Shown: positions 54,249 through 62,278 of the stretch, in pieces
How positions within the stretch are numbered: the first letter of the stretch is position 1
Layout of the letters: the number at the start of each line of letters is the position of its first letter
Assembly: GCF_021233435.1 (NCBI RefSeq)
Contig: NZ_CP089468.1
Location: 558,001 to 622,000, forward strand
DNA: 64,000 bases
Reading direction: 5' to 3'
From: Halobacterium noricense
Lineage (GTDB): Archaea > Halobacteriota > Halobacteria > Halobacteriales > Halobacteriaceae
The notes under the pieces: model-generated
Seen by the model: the letters and a program-made list of their open reading frames with translations, nothing else
What the model was told of the DNA's origin: nothing
Database searches by the model: none
Made by a program: the position numbers and the translations under genes

Positions 54249-54256
54249 TTTTATTA
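54249..54256 (+). promoter_or_regulatory. TATA box for pilin gene
   Basis: TTTTATTA lies 50 to 60 bp before the chosen pilin ATG. A transcription start near 54280 would give a leader of about 20 to 40 nt. Confidence 0.5.
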
Positions 54257-54316
54257 CAAGCGATGGCAATTTGAGTGTAAGCGCTGACCATCGGTGTCAT
54301 GCGTGTGACGAGAACC

Positions 54317-54751
54317 ATGAAAATCAGCTTCGAAATCCCTGACCGCGACGAACGTGGGGTCTCGCCGGTCATCGGCGTCATCCTGATGGTAGCGATTACA
54401 GTCATCCTGGCCGCCGTCATCGCCAGCTTCGTACTCGGCTTCGGCGACCAGGTCAGCCAGAACGTGCAGGCCGGGGCAGACATTAGCGAAAATGACGACG
54501 GCACGGCTACAGTGACGTGGATTAGTGAGGGTAACGCAGACCACCTGAACGTGTCGGTTCCCAGTGGTTCCGAAGTTAATATCAGTGATAGCCTAACCGC
54601 TAATATTGATAATGTGGGGGGTACAGCTACAGTCCAACCAAATGAAACTTCCACTGACACTACCGTGACGGTAACTGTAACGGCCGTAGGTAGCGGTGAT
54701 TCAAGAACGGTAGTCGCTCAAGAAGAAGTTAGCATCGAAGGCAGCGCCTAA
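54317..54751 (+). CDS. archaeal type IV pilin (PilA-like)
   Basis: 144 residues from the ATG at 54317 (an ATG at 54299 would add six residues). It has a short basic prepilin leader, then [20 protein letters not shown], the H-domain conserved across haloarchaeal PilA proteins, cleaved by PibD after the Gly/Arg region. The C-terminal part is Thr/Val/Asp-rich with many possible N-glycosylation sites. It would assemble into adhesion pili. No pilus biogenesis genes are adjacent, so assembly depends on genes elsewhere. The patch around it has lower GC than the flanks, a sign of transfer. Confidence 0.9.
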   Translation: MKISFEIPDRDERGVSPVIGVILMVAITVILAAVIASFVLGFGDQVSQNVQAGADISENDDGTATVTWISEGNADHLNVSVPSGSEVNISDSLTANIDNVGGTATVQPNETSTDTTVTVTVTAVGSGDSRTVVAQEEVSIEGSA

Positions 54752-55181
54752 CCTTTCATCCATCTTTTTCGTTTTAGACTGGGTGGCAGCTACGCTTTAT
54801 CCGACACGTAGTATAGCAGATTCAGACTCCTTCTCTCGGGAGATTTCTTAACCTGCAACATCCCGTTGAACTTCTCTAAGCTCGTTAGACTTCTGTACTG
54901 CGGATGATTTCGCACATGCAGACGAAGTACCCATCAGGTGAAGAAATAAGGAAGAGAAACAGGCTGACGTAGATTCCGTATCTTACCTCCACGAAGAATT
55001 AAACAGCTACTCGGTAGAAAGAGACGTTTCGACTTCGTACCGAAGTTGGAGTGTGTGGTACTGACACTCTCGTTTTAGCTCGGCAACGACGTTTCTAGAT
55101 GCTCACGACGAACCGTTTAGGATGATCCGGAGCGTATTGACGGCCACCAGCGAGTGACGAACAGCCGCAATCAGTTCGCTT
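54752..55181. other. 430-bp low-GC gap without a clear gene
   Basis: The region between the pilin and the PIN gene is A/T-rich for this genome and has no start-to-stop frame I would defend. On the minus strand near 55000-55090 a 31-codon stretch without a start codon (VVAELKRECQYHTLQLRYEV...) has coding-like composition and may be debris of a lost gene. Confidence 0.5.
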
Positions 55182-55694
55182 CTAGCCGTTCGTGAGGAGC
55201 GAGCGTGTGCGTTGGACGTAGCTGTTGTCGTCCCAACTGCGGGCCGTACTGATGTCGGCGAGGAGTGCAAGCGCATCCTCCGAAGACAGTTGCTTCGTTC
55301 GAACGAATACCGAGAGGAGCGTCTGCGTCGTGACGAGTCGCGTATCGGCCAGCGACGCGTGAATGAGCCCGAGTCGATTGAATTCGTCACACAGCAGGAA
55401 GGCTGCTTCGGTGTCGTTCGCGAGCGTCACGGCGGCGTTCTCGCCGTCGTCGAGTGGAAATTCCGAGTCTAGTTCGACTGTCTGGGTCATCGCGTCGTCG
55501 ATTCGGTCCAGAACTTCAGTCGCGGCGCGACCGTGTTCGTCGTCGTAGGACGCGATTTCGCGGAGCTCGTCCACAACGACAGTCGGAATGCGGACGTCGT
55601 AGGCGGAGAAACATAGTGAGAGCGGGCTGAAGTCGCCATCAGCTGGGATACCAAGGCTGACGAGTGCGGAGGTGTCTGCGACGAGCGTCGTCAT
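55182..55694 (-). CDS. PIN-domain protein, probable toxin
   Basis: 170 residues. PIN fold with LVADTSALVSLGI (first catalytic Asp), IPTVVVDELREIA (Glu), and a later Asp in LCDEFNRLGL, then LADTRLVTTQT. It would be a metal-dependent ribonuclease. It begins immediately after the stop of the smaller upstream gene (TAAATG), the typical antitoxin-toxin order with translational coupling. It lies in the low-GC patch next to tRNA-Arg. Toxin activity is inferred from family and context. Confidence 0.85.
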   Translation of the reverse strand: MTTLVADTSALVSLGIPADGDFSPLSLCFSAYDVRIPTVVVDELREIASYDDEHGRAATEVLDRIDDAMTQTVELDSEFPLDDGENAAVTLANDTEAAFLLCDEFNRLGLIHASLADTRLVTTQTLLSVFVRTKQLSSEDALALLADISTARSWDDNSYVQRTRSLLTNG

Positions 55695-56096
55695 TTATTG
55701 CTCGGCGATGTCGTCGGCGAAGTCTTCGTTCAGTTGCTGCTTGAGGACACGGAGGTTCGCAGCTTCTTCGGCGCCGACGAGGGATTTGAGTTGGTCGTAG
55801 GAGATTTCGTCGTCGTAGTAGGCGGCGGCGATTTCCTGGGTGAGGGCGTCGTCGTGGGTGGCGTCTTGGAGGTACTCGCGGAGGGCAGTGACGAGGATGT
55901 CGGTTCGGTCCTCGCCGAGAACGGTTGCGAGTGCGTCTGTGCGGTCGATGAGGCGGTCCGGAGCGCGGAATTGCACTCGCTTCTTGTCGGCGCTTATGAT
56001 GTGTACGTTGTGAGCCTGTCCACTTAGCCGTTGCCGTGTGTACAGTGTGAGCCAATTCGGTGGGCCTGCTCGAACGAGTTCGACGGAGGTCCTCAC
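55695..56096 (-). CDS. putative antitoxin partner of the PIN protein
   Basis: 133 residues if started at the GTG at 56096, but the recognisable region begins near residue 40: KRVQFRAPDRLIDRTDALA and EDRTDILVTALREYLQDA, a ribbon-helix-helix-like DNA-binding module, then an acidic helical tail for toxin binding. At the position where relatives start (ISADKKRV) this gene has ATA, not ATG (55995-55997). A GTG at 55976 would give 93 residues. So either the start moved or expression is weakened. It ends directly at the PIN gene start. Confidence 0.7.
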   Translation of the reverse strand: MRTSVELVRAGPPNWLTLYTRQRLSGQAHNVHIISADKKRVQFRAPDRLIDRTDALATVLGEDRTDILVTALREYLQDATHDDALTQEIAAAYYDDEISYDQLKSLVGAEEAANLRVLKQQLNEDFADDIAEQ

Positions 56097-56224
56097 GACG
56101 GAAGATGGGACCAGCGTGAGAGGCAGGCAGTTACTCGGTAGCGAATGACGTGAGACTTCGGAGGATTCGGTAGAAACCGGTCGTGCGAAATCATCGGGGC
56201 CGGCCTTGTGAGAACCCCCGAAAT

Positions 56225-56312
56225 GGTGCTATAGGATTTGAACCGGAAGCAGACGTGCTCGCTTCGCTGCGCGCGATTGCCAGGGTTCAAACCCTTCGGC
56301 CCAGATTTAGCT
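56225..56312. repeat. partial tRNA T-arm copies beside tRNA-Arg (att-like remnant)
   Basis: At 56225-56246 the sequence GCT..AGGATTTGAACC repeats the 3' part of the tRNA-Arg at 56340-56361. A second T-arm-like GGTTCAAACCC lies near 56284-56294. Between them is a G/C-rich stretch GACGTGCTCGCTTCGCTG. Such partial tRNA ends mark sites where integrative elements inserted or left. No integrase gene is present. Confidence 0.5.
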
Positions 56313-56339
56313 CCTCACGTGCGTTCGTCACAAAATCAT

Positions 56340-56413
56340 GGGCGCTGCAGGATTTGAACCCGCGGCGTCTTGGTCCGAAGCCAAGTGCTCTGTCCAAGCT
56401 GAGCTAAGCGCCC
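56340..56413 (-). tRNA. trnR: tRNA-Arg (anticodon UCG)
   Basis: On the minus strand a 74-nt cloverleaf folds perfectly: acceptor GGGCGCT/AGCGCCC (7 bp), D-arm GCTC/GAGC, anticodon stem CTTGG/CCAAG with loop CTTCGGA, variable loop of five, and T-stem GCGGG/CCTGC with one G-U. The anticodon TCG reads CGA arginine codons. There is no encoded CCA and no intron. It borders the low-GC accessory patch on its left, consistent with being an integration target. Confidence 0.95.
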
Positions 56414-56520
56414 GGCACGCGAACGTAGACGGAGGTCGGCTTTAAACCCGGTGATTCGGTACGGGCGGAGGTTCGGTCGTATCGCCTCCTTTATTCGGGG
56501 TGGTCCGCGTAGGCGTGGGC

Positions 56521-57360
56521 ATGAGCGTGGCGGCGACAGTTCGAGGGCTGGTGGAGCTCACGCGGCCGGTAAACACGGTCGCGGCGGGTGCGTTGACGTT
56601 CATCGGGGCGTTCGTCGCCGGTGGGGCGTTCGCGGAGCCGGCGGCGACGGCGGCCGCGGTGGGGGCGACGTGGTTCGCGACGGCGGCGGGGATGGCGATA
56701 AACGACTACTTCGACCGGGAGATCGACCGCATCAACGATCCGGAGCGGCCGATTCCGCGGGGCGCGGTGTCGGCGCGCGGTGCGCTCGCGTTCAGTCTCG
56801 TGCTGTTCGCGGGTGCGATGGTGCTCGCGCTGCAGTTGCCGCCGCTGGCGCTGGGCATCGCGGCGGTGAACCTCCTCGGACTGGTGACGTACACGGAGTA
56901 CTTCAAGGGGCTGCCGGGCGCGGGGAACGCGCTCGTGGCGTACCTCGTCGGGAGCACGTTCTTGTTCGGCGCGGCAGCCGTGGGCGACCCGCTGGCGGGC
57001 GGCGTGCTCGCGGTGCTGGCGGCGCTGTCGACGTTCACGCGCGAGGTCATCAAGGACGTCGAGGACGTGGCCGGTGACCGCGAGGAAGGGCTGCGGACGC
57101 TCCCCATCGTCGTGGGCGAGCGGCGCGCGCTCGTGCTCGGCACCGTCCTCTTGGTCGTCGCCGTGCTTGCGAGTCCGGTGCCGTACCTGGTCGGGACGTT
57201 TGGCGTCTGGTATCTCGTCGTCGTGGCACCCGCGGACGCGGTGATGTTGGCGGCGGCGTACCGGAGTTTCGACGACCCGGAGGCGGGCCAGCAACTACTG
57301 AAGGCCGGGACGTTCGTCGCCGCTGTAGCGTTCATCGCCGGTCGGCTGGCCGCCCCGTAA
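56521..57360 (+). CDS. geranylgeranylglyceryl phosphate geranylgeranyltransferase (DGGGP synthase)
   Basis: 279 residues from the ATG at 56521. UbiA prenyltransferase fold with about nine hydrophobic segments. The Mg-binding motifs NDYFDREID and DVEDVAGDREEG are in the two cytoplasmic loops, with RPIPRGAVSA between. It adds the second C20 chain to geranylgeranylglyceryl phosphate in archaeal ether-lipid synthesis, within the membrane. The lack of quinone-synthesis neighbours and good fit of both motifs favour this over other UbiA roles. Confidence 0.9.
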   Translation: MSVAATVRGLVELTRPVNTVAAGALTFIGAFVAGGAFAEPAATAAAVGATWFATAAGMAINDYFDREIDRINDPERPIPRGAVSARGALAFSLVLFAGAMVLALQLPPLALGIAAVNLLGLVTYTEYFKGLPGAGNALVAYLVGSTFLFGAAAVGDPLAGGVLAVLAALSTFTREVIKDVEDVAGDREEGLRTLPIVVGERRALVLGTVLLVVAVLASPVPYLVGTFGVWYLVVVAPADAVMLAAAYRSFDDPEAGQQLLKAGTFVAAVAFIAGRLAAP

Positions 57361-57480
57361 GGTGGCCAATCAAAAGGAATATAAGCGAATCAGCATATCT
57401 TTCGGGCAGATGAGAACGGGGGAGCACGACTCGTCGACACGCCACCCCCCGGTCGCAGTCGGGACGCGAGGGGTAGCATA

Positions 57481-58128
57481 ATGTACGAGCTTGGCGCGGC
57501 CTTCTCGGACGTGAACGTCGACCCGGGGACCAACATCCTCGTCGAGGGACCGCCGATGAGCGGCAAGCGAGACTTCGGATTCGACATCCTCGCGACCGGC
57601 GCTCGGGAAGGCGAGGGTGCCATCGTCGTGTCGACGAAGGACAGCGCCGAGCGCATCATCGAGGACTTCGCCGAGCACGTCGGCGAGGCCGAGCCGCTGC
57701 TGGGCGTCGTCGACTGCGTCACCAAACAGCAGGGGATGGGGACGGCGACGGAGTCCGAGCTCGTGCGCTACGCGTCCTCGCCGGTGGACCTCACCGGCAT
57801 CGGTATCGAGCTCTCCGAGCTGCTGCGCGCGCTCTACCAGCAGCGCGGCGTCACCCGCAACCGCATCCTCCTGCACTCGCTGTCGACGCTGTTGATGTAC
57901 TCGGACCTCCAGACGGTGTTCCGCTTCCTCCACGTGTTCACGGGGCGCGTGCAGAGCGCGGACGCCCTCGGCGTGTTCGTCGTCGACTCCAGCGCCCACG
58001 ACGAGCAGACGGTGAGCACGCTCAAGCAGCTGTTCGACGGCATCGTCACGATTCGCGAGCGCGAGGACGGCGGCTTCGAGGCGCGCCTCGTCGGCATCGA
58101 CGACGGCACCGACTGGCGCGACCTGTAG
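57481..58128 (+). CDS. RAD55/KaiC-like protein with altered Walker A
   Basis: 215 residues of the RecA-superfamily type common in haloarchaea. The P-loop at 23-31 reads GPPMSGKRD: the Ser/Thr that binds Mg after the Lys is Arg. A Walker-B-like segment VFVVDSSAHDEQTV follows. The protein has lost a canonical nucleotide site and may be a non-hydrolysing regulator. There is no DNA-binding extension. It lies alone between lipid and CoA genes. Confidence 0.8.
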   Translation: MYELGAAFSDVNVDPGTNILVEGPPMSGKRDFGFDILATGAREGEGAIVVSTKDSAERIIEDFAEHVGEAEPLLGVVDCVTKQQGMGTATESELVRYASSPVDLTGIGIELSELLRALYQQRGVTRNRILLHSLSTLLMYSDLQTVFRFLHVFTGRVQSADALGVFVVDSSAHDEQTVSTLKQLFDGIVTIREREDGGFEARLVGIDDGTDWRDL

Positions 58129-58159
58129 CTTTTTCGCCGCGGCCGCCCAACGAGAGCGT

Positions 58160-58570
58160 ATGCCCGTCGAATCAGACGCCGAACTCGGGGAGATTCTGGA
58201 GTACGACCACGTCGCCGTCGTCGGTTGTTCCTCGACGGCCGGGAAGGCCGCCCACGACGTCCCGCAGTACTTGCTCGACCACGGCTACGACGTGATTCCC
58301 GTGAACCCGTACGCCGACGAACTCTTCGAGCGGGAAGCCTACGACTCGCTGTCCGACGTCGACGAACAGGTCGACATCGTTGACGTGTTCCGGCCCAGCG
58401 AGGAGGTCGCGGGCATCGTCGACGAGGCCATCGCGCGCGACGACGTGCAGGTCGTCTGGACGCAACTCGGCATCCGCGACGACGACGCCGCCCAGCGCGC
58501 CGAAGACGCGGGGCTGCGCGTCGTCCAGGACAAGTGCATGAAAGTCGAGTACGGCCGCTTGAAGGCCTGA
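58160..58570 (+). CDS. CoA-binding domain protein
   Basis: 136 residues, one Rossmann-like CoA-binding domain: VAVVGCSSTAGKAAHDVPQYL near the N-terminus, VIPVNPYADE and VDVFRPSEEVAGIVDEAI. The C-terminal VVQDKCMKVEYGRL is typical of the family (YccU-like). It lacks the ligase part of acyl-CoA synthetases, so it is probably a stand-alone CoA or acyl-CoA binding protein. It follows the RAD55-like gene by 31 bp and may share its transcript. Confidence 0.9.
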   Translation: MPVESDAELGEILEYDHVAVVGCSSTAGKAAHDVPQYLLDHGYDVIPVNPYADELFEREAYDSLSDVDEQVDIVDVFRPSEEVAGIVDEAIARDDVQVVWTQLGIRDDDAAQRAEDAGLRVVQDKCMKVEYGRLKA

Positions 58571-58579
58571 AACCCTACT

Positions 58580-59233
58580 CTACATCTGCCCGCCTTCTTC
58601 GTGGGGTTGGAGGACGACGAACCCCTCGTCGGCGGTGAACTCCATCTGGACGGACTCGCCGGAAGTCTGCCCGATTTCGAGCGCCTTGTTCACGGAGAAC
58701 GACGGCGAGAGTCCGTCGCTCCACGCGACTGTCGCGTCGGGGTCGGTCTTCACGGGTGGCGTCACGACCAGCGGGTCGCCGTGCGTCGTGACGGCGACTT
58801 CGCCGGGTCCGGTCAGGTAGACGTTCGTCAGCCCGCTCGCGGCAGCTCCCGAGAGGCTGCCGACGGTGTTGATTTCGTAGTCGACGCTCGACTCGAACGC
58901 GAGCACGTCGTTGCCGTTGACGGAGAGCGACTCGCCGGCGTCGAGGTCGAGAGTCTGGACTTTCTTGCTGCGGTCGGCGACGTAGAGGTAGCCGGAGCCT
59001 TCCGCGGCCATGACTGGCGTCCCTTCGCTGGTCACGGCTTCCTTGACGAAGCCGGTGAGGCCGCCCTCGGCGGTCGACTTCCCGGTGAACGTCAGTTCGC
59101 CGGTGTAACCGACCATCGAGCCGGCACGAATCATCACGGTCCCGTCGACCGGGATGCCGAGGAGGCGGTTGTTCTCCTTGCGAAACCCGTCGGCGTCAGC
59201 TTCGGCGGCTTGTGGGATATTCGAGAGGTCCAT
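58580..59233 (-). CDS. AIM24-family protein
   Basis: 217 residues from the ATG at 59233. A mostly beta protein of the AIM24 type: AGSMVGYTGELTFTGK, GSGYLYVADRSKKVQTLDLDAGESL, NVYLTGPGEVAVTTHG. The family forms beta-barrel-like folds; the fungal relative is mitochondrial, while prokaryotic members have unknown roles. Gly-rich turns and no transmembrane segment are seen. It is convergent with the CoA-binding gene and separated by 95 bp from cysteine synthase. Confidence 0.88.
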   Translation of the reverse strand: MDLSNIPQAAEADADGFRKENNRLLGIPVDGTVMIRAGSMVGYTGELTFTGKSTAEGGLTGFVKEAVTSEGTPVMAAEGSGYLYVADRSKKVQTLDLDAGESLSVNGNDVLAFESSVDYEINTVGSLSGAAASGLTNVYLTGPGEVAVTTHGDPLVVTPPVKTDPDATVAWSDGLSPSFSVNKALEIGQTSGESVQMEFTADEGFVVLQPHEEGGQM

Positions 59234-59328
59234 GGGGACGTCGGCCCGGTTCTCGACAGTCCGAGTTATAGGCTTCGTCGAGTGACGCGTTGTGCGAACG
59301 CTCCCGCACCGACAGTGGTCGGGTGGCG

Positions 59329-60309
59329 TCAGCCCTCCCACTCCTCGTAGCTGCCGTAGACGCCCTTCGAGAGGTAGCGTTCGCTGGAGTCCGGGAAGAC
59401 GGTGACCACGCAGTCGTGTGGCAAGTCGAGGTCGCCGGCCGCCGCGCGCTCGGCGACGCCCAGCGCTGCGAGACCGTTCGCGGCGGAGCTGGACGCCACG
59501 AGATGGCCCTCCTCGCGGGCGAGCCGCTGCATCTCCGCGTGCGTGTCTTCGTCGGGAATCTGGACGACGTCGTCGACGAACTCGGGGTCGAACAGCTCGT
59601 TCGTAGAGGGGTCGTGGGTGCCGATACCCTCGGTCTTGTACTCGCTCTTCTCGACGTCGGTTCCCCGTGTGGTCGCGTACAGCGACCCCTTCGGTTCGAC
59701 GGCCGTGACGTGGAGGTCGGGCACTCGCTCGCGGAGGAACCGTCCCGTGCCCATGAGCGTGCCCGCGGTGCCACAGCCCGCGACGAGCGCGCCGACCTCG
59801 CCGTCGAGCGCCTCGCCGATTTCGGGGCCCGTGGTCTCGTAGTGGGCTTGCGGGTTCAACGGGTTCGAGAACTGCTGGGGGACGACGGCGTCGTCCAGTT
59901 CCTCGGCGAGCTCGTGGGCACGCTCGATGGCGCCGCCCATCCCGTCCTCGGTGGGCGTGTTGATGACGTCGGCACCGAGCGCGCGCATCAACTGCTGTTT
60001 CTCGACGCTGAAGCGCTCGGGAACGACGAAGACGGCGTCGACGTCGAGCTGGCCGGCGGCGACCGCGAACCCGATGCCGGTGTTGCCGGCGGTCGGCTCG
60101 ACGACGGTGCCGCCCTCGGGGAGCTCGCCCGAGTCGAGCATCGCTTCGAGCATGTACTTCCCGATGCGGTCTTTCACGCTCGCGCCGGGGTTGAACGACT
60201 CCAGTTTCGCGTACACCGGGACGTCGTCGGGCGACGCGTGAACGCGCACGAGCGGCGTCTCCCCGATAGTCTCTAGCACCGAGTCCAGCGGCCTCCGGTG
60301 GGTGGTCAT
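59329..60309 (-). CDS. cysK: PLP-dependent cysteine synthase
   Basis: 326 residues. PLP lysine is K46 in NPGASVKDRIG; the substrate loop is TAGNTGIGFA and the phosphate loop is GCGTAGTLMGTGRFL. It matches O-acetylserine sulfhydrylase/cystathionine beta-synthase-type enzymes that make cysteine. No CBS domains follow. Substrate could be O-acetyl- or O-phosphoserine. It is convergent with nothing nearby; the acidic coiled-coil gene is upstream, 27 bp away in the same direction. Confidence 0.92.
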   Translation of the reverse strand: MTTHRRPLDSVLETIGETPLVRVHASPDDVPVYAKLESFNPGASVKDRIGKYMLEAMLDSGELPEGGTVVEPTAGNTGIGFAVAAGQLDVDAVFVVPERFSVEKQQLMRALGADVINTPTEDGMGGAIERAHELAEELDDAVVPQQFSNPLNPQAHYETTGPEIGEALDGEVGALVAGCGTAGTLMGTGRFLRERVPDLHVTAVEPKGSLYATTRGTDVEKSEYKTEGIGTHDPSTNELFDPEFVDDVVQIPDEDTHAEMQRLAREEGHLVASSSAANGLAALGVAERAAAGDLDLPHDCVVTVFPDSSERYLSKGVYGSYEEWEG

Positions 60310-60336
60310 CTGCGCGGTAATTCTTGCCTGGGTTCT

Positions 60337-60642
60337 TTAGTCGTTGCCATCCACACGCTCGCTGCCGGCGTCGCCGACACCAGCCTCCGCGGCGGCCTCG
60401 GACTCAGTACCGGCGTCGCCGACGACGCTCTCGACATCGACGCCCTCCTTCTCGGCGAGCGCTTCGACGAGCGCGCGCTGCTCGGCGAGCTCGGCTTCGA
60501 GGTCGGCGACGCGGCCGTGGGTGTCCTCGACGGTCTCGGTCAGGTCGTTGACCTGCTCGCGGAGCTGCTCGAAGCGCTCGTAGAGCTTGTCCGCCATCTC
60601 CGTCACTTTCTGGAGCTTCTTCGCGGTCGAACCGAATCCCAT
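60337..60642 (-). CDS. small acidic coiled-coil protein (DUF5798-like)
   Basis: 101 residues from the ATG at 60642. MGFGSTAKKLQKVTEMADKL opens a long heptad-containing helix: YERFEQLREQVNDLTETV and DLEAELAEQRALVEALAEKE. The tail is Ala/Glu/Gly/Asp-rich and probably disordered. It is a haloarchaeal protein family of unknown function. It precedes cysK on the same strand by about 28 bp. Confidence 0.82.
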   Translation of the reverse strand: MGFGSTAKKLQKVTEMADKLYERFEQLREQVNDLTETVEDTHGRVADLEAELAEQRALVEALAEKEGVDVESVVGDAGTESEAAAEAGVGDAGSERVDGND

Positions 60643-60691
60643 GGCCGGCAGTAGACGTTCGCCCGGGATGACCGTTTCCCTCGCGCTGGCG

Positions 60692-60877
60692 TCACTCGGG
60701 CCACGCCGCGGCAAGGTCCGCGAGGAAGTCGGCGTACGCCTCGTGGCGGTCGAATCGGCCGATCGCGATTCGCGGTCTTCCATTCGTCCGAAGCTGGTCG
60801 AGCGCTGCACGGCACCGAGCAATAGACGAATCGTCCCGAAAGGCCCTTAAGAGGGAGTCGACTACGAAGAAGTGGAC
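60692..60877 (-). pseudogene. possible gene fragment without a start codon, beside SRP RNA
   Basis: A 61-residue open frame ends at 60692 and encodes VVDSLLRAFRDDSSIARCRA... ending in RFDRHEAYADFLADLAAAWPE, which is coding-like in composition. No ATG or GTG lies in frame before the antisense of the SRP RNA gene begins. It may be the C-terminal remnant of a gene cut off by the arrangement at the SRP locus, or a chance frame. Codon use is mixed in the first half. Confidence 0.25.
60845..60852 (+). promoter_or_regulatory. TATA-like element for SRP RNA
   Basis: CCCTTAAG lies about 27 to 30 bp upstream of the inferred 5' end of the SRP RNA near 60878. It is the only candidate promoter box found for this RNA gene. 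Confidence 0.5.
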
Positions 60878-61181
60878 TAGGCCGGGCGGTTTGGCCCCGC
60901 CCGCTACCCGCGAGACAGTCATCAGCGGGGGCCGAAATCCGGGGGAGTCCGGTCGACCCGTCCGGGCCCCGGAAGCCAACGTGGAAGCCTCGTCCTTCGG
61001 GGACGGCGGTCCGCGGCGCGCACCTGCAAGGGTGTCGCCGTCGCGGTTCGTCGGTGCCACTCCGTCAGGCACGGAAGTGAGCAGCGGAGCACCGAACGCT
61101 CGTCGCTCGGAGGGTCGCGGGGTGGAGAAGGCGACCGGGACTACCCGGGCAGGAACGCCGGGCCACCTCGGCCCGTCCATC
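60878..61181 (+). ncRNA. ffs: 7S signal recognition particle RNA
   Basis: About 304 nt. The conserved domain IV hairpin is visible at 61068-61092 as GTCAGGCACGGAAGTGAGCAG, the SRP54-binding loop. The ends pair as the archaeal helix 1: GGCCGGGC...TTTGGCC near 60880-60895 with GGCC near 61162 and GCCCGTCC at 61172-61179. Two long internal helices and the GAAGCC / CCGGAAGCC elements fit. It scaffolds SRP54 and SRP19 for co-translational targeting. The T-run at 61196-61199 may be the terminator. No protein is encoded here despite an antisense frame. Confidence 0.9.
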
Positions 61182-61195
61182 ATTCATACGTACCT

Positions 61196-61199
61196 TTTC
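61196..61199 (+). terminator. T-run after SRP RNA
   Basis: TTTT directly follows the SRP RNA by about 15 bp. Archaeal transcription often ends at short oligo-T tracts. The following palindrome GAGCCGCCGGCTC near 61209 could aid. Confidence 0.35.
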
Positions 61200-61408
61200 C
61201 AGCCACGAGCCGCCGGCTCACGGCTGCAAAATCTACGCTAAAACACCGCTCAGCGACGGCTCCGTGCGTCATTTCGACAGTTCGTCGGCCAGCGCGCTAC
61301 GCGCGCTTGAACTTCGTCTCGACGTCGAACCGCCCTCACGAGGCTGCTCGTGGATGGCGCGAACACGCAGAAACGGAAGGCTAGCTCGCGACGCCGGCGC
61401 GAGCCGCG

Positions 61409-62278
61409 CTATTCGAGATGTTCGGTCGCCGGCGACCCCGAAATCTCGACCTCGCCATCGAGCGTGCGAATCGGGTACGGGATGTCGATGCCCGCCTCGT
61501 CGAAGCGTTCCTTGACCGACTGGACGTACTCGCTGCGGGTCTTCACGAAGTCCGAGCGCGAGGGGTTGGTAATCCAGAACCGCGACTTGAGCCCGACGTA
61601 GGAGTCGCCGAGTTCGGTCAGCCGCACCGTCACGCCGGGGTCGTCGAGGATGCCGTCGTGGGCCTCGGCTTCCTCGACGATGATTTCGGTGGCCTCGTCG
61701 ATGTCGTCGTCGTAGCCGATGCCGAACAGGAACTGCTGGCGGAGCTTGTCCTTCGCCACCGGGTTCTTGATGACGTCGTCCGTGAGATTCGAGTTCGGCA
61801 CCGTGAGCAGTTCGTTGTCGAACGTGCGCACGCGGGTGACGCGGAGGCTGATGTCCTCGACGACGCCGGCGTTGCCGTCCCACTCGATCCAGTCGTCGAC
61901 GCGGAACGGCTCGTCCGTGTAGATGAACACGCCCGCGACGAAGTTCTTGATGACGTCCTGCATCGCGAACCCGACGGCGAGCGTCGCCGCGGCGGCGATG
62001 GTCGCGAGGCTCGTCAGGAAGTTTCCGTAGCCCGCGAACCCGAACGCCACCGAGATGGCGACGAAGACGACGGCGAAGTTCACGAGCTTCTGGAGGGGTT
62101 TGCGGGCGTGTGCGTCGAGGTCGCGGCGGCGGAGCACGCGGTCGAACAGCGGGCGCACGACCACCTTCCCGACGAGGTAGATGGTGACGAACGCCGCGAC
62201 GAAGTAGAGGAACTGCGTGACTGCACCCGCGTACTGCGGCACGAGTTCCCGGATGAACGGCAGCGGCTCCACTGGCAT
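61409..62278 (-). CDS. MscS-family small-conductance mechanosensitive channel
   Basis: 289 residues from the ATG at 62278. Three transmembrane helices (VTQFLYFVAAFVTIYLVGK, LVNFAVVFVAISVAFGFAG and TLAVGFAMQDVIKNFVAGVF, the last being the pore helix) then the cytoplasmic beta domain with FRVDDWIEWDGNAGVVEDI and RTFDNELLTVPNS, and the C-terminal alpha/beta region. It releases solutes in hypo-osmotic shock, relevant to a halophile. The upstream extension encoded in frame is not used. It is 1 bp from the YhbY gene stop. Confidence 0.92.
   Translation of the reverse strand: MPVEPLPFIRELVPQYAGAVTQFLYFVAAFVTIYLVGKVVVRPLFDRVLRRRDLDAHARKPLQKLVNFAVVFVAISVAFGFAGYGNFLTSLATIAAAATLAVGFAMQDVIKNFVAGVFIYTDEPFRVDDWIEWDGNAGVVEDISLRVTRVRTFDNELLTVPNSNLTDDVIKNPVAKDKLRQQFLFGIGYDDDIDEATEIIVEEAEAHDGILDDPGVTVRLTELGDSYVGLKSRFWITNPSRSDFVKTRSEYVQSVKERFDEAGIDIPYPIRTLDGEVEISGSPATEHLE

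Larger units (their letters stand above)
53978..54298. other. intergenic region with degenerate coding traces
   Basis: About 320 bp between the hypothetical gene and the pilin. It includes a 21-residue frame on the minus strand (54107-54172, MPRPHEEINVEMLTDLGILPG) that looks like the beginning of a broken or very short gene. The pilin promoter is at the right end. Nothing else is convincing. Confidence 0.5.

Noticed and set aside
54317-56096. intact insertion sequence or integrase
   Set aside because: No transposase or tyrosine recombinase motif and no flanking inverted repeats were seen, only tRNA-end remnants and broken frames.
60692-61183. 163-residue protein on the minus strand over the SRP RNA
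   Set aside because: The only in-frame start lies inside the antisense of a well-conserved structural RNA, and the first two thirds have no coding character.
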